Shown: piece by piece, positions 8,599 through 19,058 of the stretch | How positions within the stretch are numbered: the stretch's first letter is position 1 | Layout: each line of letters opens with the position of its first letter | NCBI RefSeq assembly: GCF_016918765.2 | Contig: NZ_CP092104.1 | Span: 3,348,001 to 3,412,000, forward strand | Source of the DNA: Flagellatimonas centrodinii | Lineage (GTDB): Bacteria > Pseudomonadota > Gammaproteobacteria > Nevskiales > Nevskiaceae | Direction: 5' to 3' | Length of the DNA: 64,000 nucleotides | Translations under genes and position numbers: made by a program | The notes under the pieces: model-generated | The model's database searches: none | Seen by the model: the letters and a program-made list of their open reading frames with translations, nothing else | Told to the model about the DNA's origin: nothing

Positions 8599-9707
<1,109 letters not shown>

Positions 9708-9708
<1 letters not shown>

Positions 9709-10550
9709 TGTCGCTCAAGAAACTGTCCGCCAATCGCTGCTGGGGCGGCACGCAGTTCGTCTACAGCCACGACGCCAAAGAGACCGCCTGCACCATGCGC
9801 TTCTCGCTGTTCCTGCCGCCACAAGCGGCAGAACGCAAAGTGCCGGTGCTGTACTGGCTGTCGGGCCTCACCTGCACCGAGGAGAACTTCACGGTGAAGG
9901 CCGGTGCCCAGCGCATGGCCGCCGAACTGGGGCTGGCCATCGTCGCGCCGGATACCAGCCCGCGTGGCCTGAACCTCCCCGGCGAAGGCGATCGCTACGA
10001 CTTCGGTCTCGGCGCCGGTTTCTACGTCGATGCCACCGAGGCCCCGTGGTCGCAGGGCTATCGCATGTACAGCTACGTGACCGACGAACTGCGCCAACTC
10101 GTCAATGCGGAATTTCCCGTCGATGCCGCACGTACCGGCATCTTCGGCCACAGCATGGGCGGACACGGCGCGCTGCTGTGCGCGCTGCGCAACCCGACCG
10201 TGTACCGCAGCGTCAGCGCCTTCGCCCCCATCACTTCACCCACCCGCTGCGACTGGGGGCGCGGTGCACTGAAGGGCTACCTCGGCGACGACGAGAATCG
10301 CTGGGCCGACTACGACAGCACCCTGTTGCTGTTGCAACACGGCTGGAAAGGCCCGCAGATCCTGGTCGACCAGGGCGATCAGGACGTCTTCCTGCCCCAG
10401 CTGCAGCCGCAACTGCTTCGGGAGGCGGCCGACCAGGCCGGCGTGGCGCTGGAACTGCGGATGCAGCCCGGCTATGACCACAGCTACTTCTTCGTGCAGA
10501 GCTTCATCGCCGATCACCTGCAGCACCACGCCAAAGCGCTGATCGGCTGA
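9708..10550 (+). CDS. frmB: S-formylglutathione hydrolase
   Basis: Alpha/beta hydrolase of 280 aa of the esterase D family that hydrolyses S-formylglutathione to formate and glutathione, the second step after FrmA. The nucleophile elbow 'GHSMGGHGAL' gives the catalytic Ser, the Asp lies in 'DQGDQDVFL' and the His in 'YDHSYFFV'. 'YWLSGLTCTEENF' and 'PDTSPRG' are typical of the family. It overlaps frmA by one base. A membrane cyclase gene starts only seven bases after its stop, which suggests co-transcription. Confidence 0.96.
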
Positions 10551-10557
10551 GCCCGCC

Positions 10558-11844
10558 ATGGGGGACGCCGACAGCGGGATCTGGGTGTTCGCGCTGATGT
10601 CGGCCGGCGCAGGCGTGGTGACCTTCTGGGCCGACCGCCACAATCGCGCCAGCGGTGCACTCTCCGCCTGGTTGGCGCTGATGGGACTGTCGGCGGCCTG
10701 GGGTGGCGTCACCACCGCCATCGGCGCCAGCCAGGGCTCGCTCATGCTCAGCGCCACCCTGGAGAGCAGCGCGATTCTCGCCGGCATCGAGTGGGGCCGC
10801 CGGGTGGCCCTGTCAGCGCCCGGTCGCTGGCGCAAGGTCACCCGTGCCCTGTTTCTGGCTGCACAGATTCTGGTGCTGGTGTTCTGGGGGCTGCGGCTCG
10901 GCTACGCCCTGCTGTTCCCCGACCTTGCGGTTTCCGCCCGCCCGGGCATGGTCCCGGTCAGCGGTGTCGAATTCGCCGTTCTCGCCCCCCTTATCGGCAG
11001 CGTCATGGTGCTCGGCGCCATAGCCCTCGTGATTCTGTTGTCTGTCGGGATCGACCGTATCGAGCGGGTCCGGTTGCGCGCCTTCATGATCGCCGCGCCC
11101 TTGCTGCTGTCGGGCCTGTTTCTGCAGGGGCCAGCGCTGCCGCTGCTGATGAGCCTGGGCCTGCTGGTGTTCTTTGCCGGCTCGGTCCGCTTCATGATCC
11201 TGCAGGTGGCCCGCGGCGCCCGCCTCCGCCAGTTCGTCGCGGCCGAAGTGGCCGGCCTGGTCCAGGACGACACAGCCCTGCTGGAGCATCGGGACCGCCG
11301 ACAGATCAGTATCGTCGCCTGCGATCTACGGGGCTTCACTGCACTGGCGCAGCAGCGATCTTCCGACCAGGTGATGGCGCTGCTGGAGCGCTATTACGCC
11401 CAGGCAGGACACATTGCCGCGCGACACGGTGCCGCCGTCAAGGACCATGCGGGCGACGGCATACTGATGCTGGTCGGTGCACCGGTCCCGGTCCCGGACG
11501 GTGCGGCCCGCGCCCTGCGGCTGGCCCGCGCGCTGATCGACGAACTGCACCCGCAGATGCAGGCCGACGCTGGCGGCCTCGGCCTGGGCGTCGGCGTTGC
11601 CACCGGCGAAGTAAGTGTCGGTGCCGTGCGAGGCGCCGGTCGGCTGGAGTACGCAGCGGTCGGCAGCGCCGTCAATCTTGCCGCTCGCCTGTGTGCTGCG
11701 GCGCCGGGAGGTGAGGCTTGGGTCGATGCGACGACCATCGAGGCCGCCCGCGAAGCCGCCGTAGAGGCGCGCACCCCACTGATGCTGAAAGGGTATGCCG
11801 AACCGGTGCAGCCCTACGCCCTGATGCCCAGCCCACGCACCTGA
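10558..11844 (+). CDS. Membrane class III adenylate/guanylate cyclase
   Basis: Probable membrane nucleotide cyclase of 428 aa. Residues 1-225 contain six or seven membrane segments, and residues ~245-428 are a class III cyclase domain. Metal-binding Asp residues sit in 'IVACDLRGFTAL' and 'KDHAGDGIL', and the transition-state Asn373 and Arg377 are in 'VGSAVNLAARL'. The usual substrate-selecting Lys four residues before the second metal Asp is replaced by Asp (K-D-H-A-G-D), so ATP versus GTP preference is unclear. It follows frmB by seven bases. A hairpin sits over its stop codon and that of the convergent diguanylate cyclase gene. Role in formaldehyde signalling is only suggested by context. 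Confidence 0.85.
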   Translation: MGDADSGIWVFALMSAGAGVVTFWADRHNRASGALSAWLALMGLSAAWGGVTTAIGASQGSLMLSATLESSAILAGIEWGRRVALSAPGRWRKVTRALFLAAQILVLVFWGLRLGYALLFPDLAVSARPGMVPVSGVEFAVLAPLIGSVMVLGAIALVILLSVGIDRIERVRLRAFMIAAPLLLSGLFLQGPALPLLMSLGLLVFFAGSVRFMILQVARGARLRQFVAAEVAGLVQDDTALLEHRDRRQISIVACDLRGFTALAQQRSSDQVMALLERYYAQAGHIAARHGAAVKDHAGDGILMLVGAPVPVPDGAARALRLARALIDELHPQMQADAGGLGLGVGVATGEVSVGAVRGAGRLEYAAVGSAVNLAARLCAAAPGGEAWVDATTIEAAREAAVEARTPLMLKGYAEPVQPYALMPSPRT

Positions 11845-11876
11845 GGCCGCCCCTTCACGCCCGACACCGGCCTCAG
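11841..11876. terminator. Inverted repeat spanning two convergent stop codons
   Basis: A nine-base arm CTGAGGCCG at 11841 pairs with CGGCCTCAG at 11868 across an 18-base loop. The stop codons of both convergent genes lie inside the two arms. There is no T-run, so intrinsic termination is uncertain; the hairpin may instead protect both 3' ends. Confidence 0.5.
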
Positions 11877-13762
11877 ACGGCACTCTCGTCGGGCACCGGC
11901 CCCGTCACGCCACCCGTCCCGGGCGCGCCCGCGGTGATGACGCAGTTGCGCCCTGCCCGCTTCGCTCGGTAGAGCGCACGATCGGCAGCGTCAACGATCT
12001 GGGCAGGCGTTTCGCCATGCGTGGGGTAATGCGCCACACCGATGGAAATGGTCACCGACAGCAGGCTGTGCGCCCGCGTCTCCACCCGCACCCGCCGGAT
12101 CTGCGCACACAGTGCCTCGGCCCGGGCGGTGGCTTCGGCCAGGGTGATCTGCGTCATCACCACGGTGAACTCTTCGCCGCCGTAGCGGCTGGCAAGATCA
12201 CCACGGCGACAGAATGCATTGATCTCGTCGGCCACACGGCGAAGTGCAATGTCGCCAACGGTATGACCATGCTCATCATTGAAACGCTTGAAATGATCGA
12301 TATCGATCATCAGCACGGCGATCGGCGCCGCATCGCGCTCGGCGCGTGCAAAATCGCGCGACAGTGATTCTTCCAGATGCCGCCGGTTGTAGAGCCCGGT
12401 GAGCGGATCGCGGATCGACTGGTTGCGCAGCGTCTCGCGCAGCCGCAGGTTCGCCAGCGCCAAGCCAACCCGCGCCGACACCAGCTCCGCGACCTCTACC
12501 GCCCGCCCGTGGCTGGCGGCATCGCCCGTCCACTGCACGAACAGCATGCCGATCAACTCGCCTTGGCCGGTTAGCGGCAGGCACAGGCTGGACTGCCCCG
12601 CATGCGCCTCACGCTGCACCTTGCCCCGATGCCCGCAGCGCACCCGCTGCGCATCGCCGGCATCGCTCAACCAGGTCTCGCCGCGCCGTAGCCCCCAGCA
12701 GTCCTCGGGACTGAAGACCGGCTCACTGGCGGTGTCATCACCCCAGCCATACAGCGATTCCAGATGGGTCTCGGAGGCGTTGATCAGGTACACCACGCCT
12801 GAACAGCCCGCAAACAACTGGAGGCAAGCCCGGGAGACGAACGGCCCGATTTCCTCCATCTTCAGACAGGTCTGCAGGCCATTGTCGAGCACGCCCATCA
12901 GCCGCGCCTCGGCTTCACTGACCCGCAGGTCCGCGAGCATCTTCTGGCGCTCGGTGATGTCCTGAATCTGCGAGATGAAGTGCAGCGGCTGCCCCTCCGC
13001 ATCCCGCTGCAGGGCGACATCCAGCTGTACCGAGATAACACTGCCGTCGTGCCGGATGTAGCGTTTGTTCATCCGGTATTTCGACTTGCGGCCATGGATC
13101 AGGTTGTTCACTTCGGCCAGGTCGCGTGCGAGATCCTCGGGATGGGTGATGTCCTGAAAGGAACTGGCCATCAACTCGTCCCGGCTGTAGCCGAGCATTT
13201 CGCAAAGCGCGTGATTCACCTCGATCCAGCGACCTTCAAGGCTGACAATGGCAAGACCGATCGGCGCGCCCTCCACCGTCAGACGGAAGCGTCGCTCGCT
13301 GATCGCCAGCGCCTGATTGCGTTGCTCCAGGGTGGCGGTCGCCTCCTGTAGCTGCCGGTTGACCTCATTCAGGCGCTGCCCCTGTTCTCGCACCTCATCC
13401 AGATAATTCGAGGCCCGCGGAATCAAGGGCAACAGGCAGATCGCGGTTGCCACCGAAACCCCCGCGGTCAGCGTCATGACCACCGCATCAAGCCGATACA
13501 ACGGCCGCCACAGGTTGATGATGTCGATGACGTGGGTGAGCCCACAAAAGAAAATGAACGCGCCGAACAGCGTGAACATCCAGCCGAACGGCAGATTGGG
13601 CTGCCGCCGCAGAAAGTGCCCCAACGCAAATGGAATCGAAAAATAGGCCAGGGCCACCAGCCCATTCCCGATCACCATGGCCCACAGCAACCGCGGGTCC
13701 CAGGCGATGCAATAGCCGTGGGGAAGCCCCCGGCTTTCGAACAGGGCAGTCAACCACTCCAT
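11873..13762 (-). CDS. Diguanylate cyclase with ethylene-receptor-like sensor, PAS and GAF-like domains
   Basis: Probable c-di-GMP synthase of 629 aa. Residues ~25-110 form three membrane helices closely matching the ethylene-binding domain of plant ETR1: 'ALAYFSIP' and 'FGAFIFFCGLTH' align without gaps, placing Cys73 and His77 at the copper-ligand positions (ETR1 C65/H69) and Asn33 where ETR1 has Asp25. A coiled coil, a PAS domain (~160-285, with 'HPEDLARDLAEV'), a GAF-like region (~290-440) and a GGDEF domain follow. The active site GGEEF (528-532) and the inhibitory RxxD site five residues before it are intact. The gene stands alone and converges with the membrane cyclase gene. Confidence 0.9.
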   Translation of the reverse strand: MEWLTALFESRGLPHGYCIAWDPRLLWAMVIGNGLVALAYFSIPFALGHFLRRQPNLPFGWMFTLFGAFIFFCGLTHVIDIINLWRPLYRLDAVVMTLTAGVSVATAICLLPLIPRASNYLDEVREQGQRLNEVNRQLQEATATLEQRNQALAISERRFRLTVEGAPIGLAIVSLEGRWIEVNHALCEMLGYSRDELMASSFQDITHPEDLARDLAEVNNLIHGRKSKYRMNKRYIRHDGSVISVQLDVALQRDAEGQPLHFISQIQDITERQKMLADLRVSEAEARLMGVLDNGLQTCLKMEEIGPFVSRACLQLFAGCSGVVYLINASETHLESLYGWGDDTASEPVFSPEDCWGLRRGETWLSDAGDAQRVRCGHRGKVQREAHAGQSSLCLPLTGQGELIGMLFVQWTGDAASHGRAVEVAELVSARVGLALANLRLRETLRNQSIRDPLTGLYNRRHLEESLSRDFARAERDAAPIAVLMIDIDHFKRFNDEHGHTVGDIALRRVADEINAFCRRGDLASRYGGEEFTVVMTQITLAEATARAEALCAQIRRVRVETRAHSLLSVTISIGVAHYPTHGETPAQIVDAADRALYRAKRAGRNCVITAGAPGTGGVTGPVPDESAV

Positions 13763-13956
13763 GGCGGGTACGTTCTCCGGCTTAAGTCATTGAACCTACG
13801 ACAGGTCGCCACGCCACACCGCGCTGGAGGGGACCGACGGCTTCAGGCAGGGGCCCAACGGTCACATCGCGATACTGGAGGCCCCTGTACGGGGATGCTA
13901 CTGTGCCATGAGACCCCCGACAGAGGGGCATTGAGATCACCACGAGGAGTGTTCAG

Positions 13957-15312
13957 ATGACCCCGCACCCTGACCCGACGCCCGGCTGGCGCTGGGGCCC
14001 GTTCACCTTTCGCCTGCCATTTCTGCACACCCGCCTGCTGTGGCCGGAGTTTCTGCAGGGCTTGCTGGTCTCGGCCGCCACCGGTCTGGCACTGGTGCCG
14101 GTGATGACGCATTTTTTCGGCTTCACCTTCGAGCAGGCGCTGACCTGCGCGATCATTCACAACATCCTCATCACCTCGGCGGTCATCGTGTTCGGGGAGC
14201 CCTATGCCCCCGGCTGGGTGACACCGGCGCTACCGCTGGTGCTGGCCTTCATCGCCACCGGCTTCGAGACGCCGGCGGAGCGGGTGCAGGCGATGACCGC
14301 GTTGTCGATCAACTTTGCGCTGCTGGTATTCGTGCTCGGCGTGACCGGCCTCGGTAGCCGGCTGTTGCGATGGATCCCGCAGACGCTCAAGGCCGGCATC
14401 ATCCTCGGCGCCGCACTGGCCGCGTTCAAGCGGGTGCTGATCGACGATGCCGACCGCTTTCTGCTGACCCAGCCAATCGCCACCACCGTGGCCTGTGGCG
14501 TGGCACTGCTGCTGATCTTCTCGGAACCGCTGCAGGGCCTGATGAAGCGCCATGTGGGGCTGGCCCGTCTTGCCGCGCTGGGCCTGCTGCCCGGCTTCAT
14601 CGCCGCCGCCATCGTCGGGCCGTTGGTCGGCGAAGTGCAGTACGACATCCAGTGGGGTCTGTTCGTCCCGCCACTCGCCGAGACCTGGGCGGTGGCCTCC
14701 CCCTGGGGTGTCGGCTGGCCGTCGCCCGTCGTCTTCCTCACGGCGGCACCGCTGGCCTTCATCACCTACATCATCCTGTTCGGCGACATCGTCACCGGCC
14801 AGGCGGTGCTGGCCGACGCACAGCCGGAACGCCCCGACGAACCGATCCACCAGGATGCCCGTCGCACCCACCTGAGCCTGGCCGTGCGCAATGCCCTGCT
14901 GGGGATCAGCACCCCCTTCTTCCCCACCCAGGGCGCCCTGTGGACCGGTGTGCATGTGGTCATCGTGCAACGCTGGCGGCAAGGCGTACAGCAGATGCGG
15001 TCCCTGCACGACGGCCTGCATTCCTACTACCTGATGGGCATTCCGCTGGTGTACTTCCTGCTGCCGTTGCTGACGGGCCTCAAGCCGCTGCTGGGCATTG
15101 CGCTGTCCCTCACCCTGGTGGTGACCGGCTTCGCCTGTGCCTATGTCGCGCTGGCCATCCCCCAGCGTCCGGCACAGCGGGGCGCGGTGCTGCTCACCGC
15201 CGCCGCCATCGCCTTTCTCGAACCCTGGATCGGGCTGGTCGTCGGCCTCGCCGCTGCATTGCTGCTGGTCACCCCCGACCCCCTGCCCGAGGAGCCCGCC
15301 AACAAGGTCTGA
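13957..15312 (+). CDS. Multi-pass membrane transporter, possibly NCS2/SLC23-like
   Basis: Integral membrane protein of 451 aa with about 12 hydrophobic segments and a short cytoplasmic N-terminus. 'GLLVSAATGLALVPVMTHFFGFTFEQAL' and the long hydrophobic repeats resemble the two-fold inverted-repeat transporters of the NCS2 (nucleobase) / SulP type, but I do not see a clear NCS2 signature, so the substrate is unknown. 'NALLGISTPFFPTQGALWTG' lies in the second half. ATG 13957 has a GAGGAG box nearby ('cacgaggagtgttcag'). It stands alone, with repeat cluster B immediately downstream. Membrane transporter is secure; the family is tentative. Confidence 0.65.
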   Translation: MTPHPDPTPGWRWGPFTFRLPFLHTRLLWPEFLQGLLVSAATGLALVPVMTHFFGFTFEQALTCAIIHNILITSAVIVFGEPYAPGWVTPALPLVLAFIATGFETPAERVQAMTALSINFALLVFVLGVTGLGSRLLRWIPQTLKAGIILGAALAAFKRVLIDDADRFLLTQPIATTVACGVALLLIFSEPLQGLMKRHVGLARLAALGLLPGFIAAAIVGPLVGEVQYDIQWGLFVPPLAETWAVASPWGVGWPSPVVFLTAAPLAFITYIILFGDIVTGQAVLADAQPERPDEPIHQDARRTHLSLAVRNALLGISTPFFPTQGALWTGVHVVIVQRWRQGVQQMRSLHDGLHSYYLMGIPLVYFLLPLLTGLKPLLGIALSLTLVVTGFACAYVALAIPQRPAQRGAVLLTAAAIAFLEPWIGLVVGLAAALLLVTPDPLPEEPANKV

Positions 15313-15338
15313 TGGCATTGCGCGCCCGCGTCCATTTC

Positions 15339-15731
15339 CTGTCATTGCGAGCGCGTACACCCTCATTGTCATTGCGAGCCCGCGCAGCGGGCGTGGCAAC
15401 CTCACCCGGACGGCAGTGCCCTCGATGACGAGATCGCCGCGCGGCTACGCCGCTTGCGATGACAGGAGAAGGCTACACACTCGCGATGACAACCATTTCA
15501 TTTCATTGCGAGCCCGCGCAGCGGGCGTGGCAACCTCACCCGGACGGCAGTGCCCTCGATGACGAGATCGCCGCGCGGCTGCGCCGCTCGCGATGACAAC
15601 CATTTCATGTCATTGCGAGCCCGCGCAGCGGGCGTGGCAACCTCATCCGTACGGCGGTGCCCTCGATGACGAGATCGCCGCGCGGCTACGCCGCTCGCGA
15701 TGACGGGAGAAGGCTACACACTCGCGCCGAC
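15339..15731 (+). repeat. Intergenic repeat cluster B (three full elements, tandem)
   Basis: Full elements lie at 15367-15464, 15501-15598 and 15608-15704, nearly identical to one another, with degenerate half-elements before the first. The spacer 'ggagaaggctacacactcgc' occurs after the first and third copies. Plus orientation, between convergent genes. It fills the whole gap between the permease and dinB. Confidence 0.88.
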
Positions 15732-15738
15732 AACGGGA

Positions 15739-16812
15739 CTACGCCAGAAAAAGGTCCGCCTGCACCCGCGCATCATCGGCGTCGGTGAACTGGGTCAAGC
15801 CCACGCCCACCAGTCGGTAGCGGGTTTCCGATGGCAGACCGACCCGCAAACGTAACGACAGGGCATAGGCCGCCAAGGCATCGGCGGAATCCGGTGGGCG
15901 CTCCGGGGTCAGGTGGCGGCTGATGATGCGGAAGTCCGCCGTCTTCAGCTTCAACACCACGGTCCGCGGCACCCGTGCGGTCTTGCCCCGCCCCCGCCAG
16001 GTCTTCGCCGCCAGTGCCCGGATGGCCGGCTCCAGCGCCTCCAGCGGCAGGTCTTCAGCAAAGGTGTCTTCACTGGACACCGACTGCACCGGGCGATCCG
16101 GCTTCACCGGGTGGTCGTCGATCCCCAGCGCCAACTCATGCAGACGGCGGCCGTAGCGGCCGAAGTGCTGCACCAACTCGGTCACATCGGCCGCCGCGAG
16201 ATCGCCGATACGGTGATATCCGCGGGTTTCCAGCCTGCGTTGCATGACTTGACCGACGCCGGGGATGCGCCCCACGGGCTGTGAAGCAATCACTGCCGCC
16301 GCGCTGTCCGGACGAATCACGAACAGGCCGTCGGGCTTGCGCCAGTCCGACGCCAGCTTGGCGAGAAACTTGTTGGGCGCCACACCGGCTGAAGCCGTCA
16401 ATTGCAGCTCGGCACGAATCGCTGCACGAATTGCTTCGGCGGTCGCCGTGGCGCTGCCCAGGCCCGAGGTATCGGCGGTCACATCCAGGTAGGCCTCATC
16501 CAGCGACAGCGGCTCGATCAACGCGGTATGGCGGGCGAAGATCTCCCGCACCTGCCGCGAAACCGCCCGGTAACGGGTGAAGTCCGGCGGGACGAAGACT
16601 GCCTCGGGACACAAGCGCTCGGCGCGGACCGCCGGCATTGCCGAGCGCACCCCGAACCGACGCGCCTCATACGAAGCGGCACACACCACCGAGCGCATGC
16701 CGCGCCATGCCACCACCACCGGGCGCCCGCGCAGGCTGGGGTCGTCGCGCTGCTCCACCGATGCGTAGAACGCATCCATGTCGACGTGAATGATCTTGCG
16801 CGGCGGGCTCAT
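15739..16812 (-). CDS. dinB: DNA polymerase IV (Y-family)
   Basis: Error-prone translesion polymerase of 357 aa. The start 'KIIHVDMDAFYASVEQRDDP' carries the first catalytic Asp, and 'SLDEAYLDVT' carries the Asp-Glu pair of the active site. The fingers motif 'VVVAWRGMRSVVCAASYEARRFGVRSAMP', the thumb helix-hairpin-helix ('GRIPGVGQVMQRRLETRGYHRIGDL') and the little-finger domain ('RSVSSEDTFAEDLP'-like) follow in order. The C-terminus ends without a clear beta-clamp motif that I can point to. The length fits DinB. No LexA-type box was identified upstream. Confidence 0.96.
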   Translation of the reverse strand: MSPPRKIIHVDMDAFYASVEQRDDPSLRGRPVVVAWRGMRSVVCAASYEARRFGVRSAMPAVRAERLCPEAVFVPPDFTRYRAVSRQVREIFARHTALIEPLSLDEAYLDVTADTSGLGSATATAEAIRAAIRAELQLTASAGVAPNKFLAKLASDWRKPDGLFVIRPDSAAAVIASQPVGRIPGVGQVMQRRLETRGYHRIGDLAAADVTELVQHFGRYGRRLHELALGIDDHPVKPDRPVQSVSSEDTFAEDLPLEALEPAIRALAAKTWRGRGKTARVPRTVVLKLKTADFRIISRHLTPERPPDSADALAAYALSLRLRVGLPSETRYRLVGVGLTQFTDADDARVQADLFLA

Positions 16813-16859
16813 GTGCCAAGCGTAAAGCCTGGCGCGCCCCGCCGCCCGGCGGCCCTGGT

Positions 16860-17303
16860 TTACTCGTCAGCGCGCAGCGCGTCGTAGGCCGCGTAGAAGC
16901 CTTCAAGACGCTCGGTGATCAGCGCACGCTGGGCATCGGTAACACTGCCCTGCTGCACGCTCAGCTTGAAGGCCCCGTCTTCAGAGCCCAGCGCCGTCAC
17001 GACTGCCGCGCGCCCCACCCCCGCCCGCACAAACAACGGCTTGCCCTGAATCAGGGCCTCGAAGTCATGGGGCTGCGGTACCGGGTCGTCACGCTCGCAG
17101 AGAATGGCCTGGGCCGTCTCCGGCGCTTCCGGCAAGGTTACCAAGCCGGGCTTGGCCGCCTCGGCAGTGAAGTCCCACCCCTCGATGGCGACCATCTTGG
17201 CGCCGCCGTCGGTGAGCCAGTAACAATCGTCGTTCGCCAGCACCCCAAGGGGCAGCAGCCCCAGACACAGGGCGCCGACGAACCGAATACGCGATCGGGG
17301 CAT
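16860..17303 (-). CDS. Secreted hypothetical protein
   Basis: Exported protein of 147 aa with a signal peptide (residues 1-23, cleavage after VLA). The mature part starts 'NDDCYWLTDGGAKMVAIEGWDF' and has two cysteines that could pair. Near the end is 'LSVQQGSVTDAQRALITERLEGFYAAYDALRADE', likely helical. ATG 17303 has a strong AGGAGG site upstream. I recognise no family. It lies directly downstream of repeat cluster C in transcriptional order and upstream of dinB, but the 47-bp gap to dinB does not force an operon. Confidence 0.7.
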   Translation of the reverse strand: MPRSRIRFVGALCLGLLPLGVLANDDCYWLTDGGAKMVAIEGWDFTAEAAKPGLVTLPEAPETAQAILCERDDPVPQPHDFEALIQGKPLFVRAGVGRAAVVTALGSEDGAFKLSVQQGSVTDAQRALITERLEGFYAAYDALRADE

Positions 17304-17375
17304 GATGCACCTCCTGGTTCGGTCTCCTCCCTAGTAAGACGTTTGGCGACGCGATTCCCGCATCTCCTGGCCCCT

Positions 17376-17660
17376 CGCCATTGCCAGCCCGCGCACCCTT
17401 CTTGTCATTGCGAGCTCGCGCAGCCCCTTGTCATTGCGAGCCCGCGCAGCGGGTGCGGCAATCTCGTCCGACCGGCACTGCCCTCCCAAACGAGATCGCC
17501 ACGAGACGTCGTCTCTCGCGATGACACCCATTTCCGGTCATTGCGAGCCCATGCAGCCGCCCTGTCATTGCGAGCCCGCACAGCGGGCGCGGCAATCTCA
17601 TCTGGACGGCACTGCCCTCACCAACGAAATCGCCACGAGACGTCGTCTCTCACGATGACA
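17376..17660 (+). repeat. Intergenic repeat cluster C (two full elements plus half-elements)
   Basis: Full elements lie at 17429-17526 and 17563-17660; single left halves precede each one (17403-17428 and 17537-17562). The second hairpin differs from other clusters (CGAGACGTCGTCTCTCG-like), keeping the pairing although the bases changed. Plus orientation. Confidence 0.85.
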
Positions 17661-17669
17661 AAGTTGAGA

Positions 17670-18290
17670 CTAGGAGGCCGCCGACACTCGCGCCTTACGC
17701 GGCTTGCGCACCTTGGGGGCTGCCGGCGTGGCGGCAGACTTGGCCTTCCGCGACACTTTGGCCTTTCGGCTTGTCGGGGTGGCCTTGGCCGCCGCTTTGG
17801 GTTTGGCCTTGGTATTCACCTTGGTCTTTTGGGCCTTGGCCTTGGCCTTGCCCTTCGCCTTCGGCGCTTCTTTAGCGATCAGCTCAAGCCGCGCCGACGC
17901 ATCCTTCTTGCCCAGCCCGCGCAGTGCTGCAATGGCCGCAACCTGAGCAGGCCGCGGGGTGGTTTTACGCGCTTCCCAGTTATAGATTGACTGCGTGCTG
18001 ACATCGATCAGCCGGGCAAAATCCTCCGCGCTCAAACCCAGCCGCGTGCGCAACGATTTCAGGCCCTTCGCCACAAACCGCACCTTGCCGGTATCGACGT
18101 CTTCTGCTGGCTTTTCCACCGCCTTCGGCACCGCAACACGGCGCAGCTTGGAGAGTTCACGTTCCAATCCCGCCACTTGCTTCTTCAAGGCAGCGAGCTG
18201 ATGGCGATGCGCAGTGGTTGCCGAACGCAATGCTTCGGTATGTTGACGCACCGTCTTTTTCGACAGGCGGGCGATTTCGCTTTTGAACAT
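17670..18290 (-). CDS. Helix-turn-helix protein with coiled coil and histone H1-like Lys/Ala-rich tail
   Basis: DNA-binding protein of about 206 aa. Residues ~1-60 form a basic helical/coiled-coil region ('ALKKQVAGLERELSKLRR'). Residues ~75-120 form a Cro/C1-type HTH ('LKSLRTRLGLSAEDFARLIDVSTQSIYNWEARKTTPRPAQVAAIAALR'). The last ~70 residues are almost only Lys, Ala, Pro, Arg and Ser, like bacterial histone H1-type tails (AlgP, HctA), which bind DNA without sequence specificity. I chose ATG 18290; a TTG at 18335 or GTG at 18310 would extend it. None has a clear ribosome site. The combination suggests a nucleoid-associated regulator; targets are unknown. Confidence 0.75.
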   Translation of the reverse strand: MFKSEIARLSKKTVRQHTEALRSATTAHRHQLAALKKQVAGLERELSKLRRVAVPKAVEKPAEDVDTGKVRFVAKGLKSLRTRLGLSAEDFARLIDVSTQSIYNWEARKTTPRPAQVAAIAALRGLGKKDASARLELIAKEAPKAKGKAKAKAQKTKVNTKAKPKAAAKATPTSRKAKVSRKAKSAATPAAPKVRKPRKARVSAAS

Positions 18291-18405
18291 CGATGCAATA
18301 TCAGACACGAATTGAGCTCTTTGAAACAAATTCAAGTCAAATTATGCATGAATATCGAAAACCCCAGTTCTGCTGAAGAAAAGCGTAGTCGCGAGTGATA
18401 CGTTC

Positions 18406-18976
18406 CGAGTGCTGAGCAATGGCCCCACTCGCCACGCCCTTCTTTGTCATTGCGAGCCCGCAGGGCGTGGCAACCTCACCCGCCTGGCACTGCCCTCACC
18501 AACGAGATCGCCGCGGGGCTACGCCCCTCGCGATGACAATCGATCCCTTGTCATTGCGGCCCGCACGCCCTTCTTTGTCATTGCCAGCCCGCACACCCTT
18601 CTTGTCACTGCGAGCCCGCGCGCCCTTCTTGTCATTGCGAGCCCGCAAAGCGGGCGCGGCAATCTCACCCGGCCGGCACTGCCCCGAATCGGTGTTGGGT
18701 TGTGCCGCTAATACACCTCGGGTCGTGCCGCTAGTGCACGTCAGCGCTGGCCATCCTGGCGAACCGTCACTTCGCGAATTCACTCCAGCCCCGGCTTCCA
18801 TGCCGGTGCGTTCACCCCACCCGCGAGCAGTGCTCGCAACAACGGTGGGGTTCACCCTCGCGATGACAGTTGGGGAGTGCATCCCTCGCGATGACACCCC
18901 CTCGCTCGCGCTGTTGCCCTCCTCAGCACTCGCCACTCGCCACTCGCCACTCGCCACTCAGCACTCTGCTGTCCTT
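18406..18976 (+). repeat. Intergenic repeat cluster D with flanking AGTGCTGAGT modules
   Basis: Full element at 18445-18538. A tandem run of four left halves of about 28 bp each starts at 18549 ('TGTCATTGCGAGCCCGC' variants joined by CCCTTCT). A truncated element follows to about 18690, and isolated right ends (CTCGCGATGACA) lie near 18860-18895. The AGTGCTGAG module stands at 18406 and, inverted, at 18909-18967, where CACTCGC is repeated in tandem. This fills the whole divergent gap; no gene is supported in it. Confidence 0.82.
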
Positions 18977-19058
18977 GTAAGAATTCCCCCATTGCCGCCC
19001 TGCCTGACGGGCCAGATACTGCCCACCTCCATCGGAGGACAAGGACAAGGCCGCCCGC

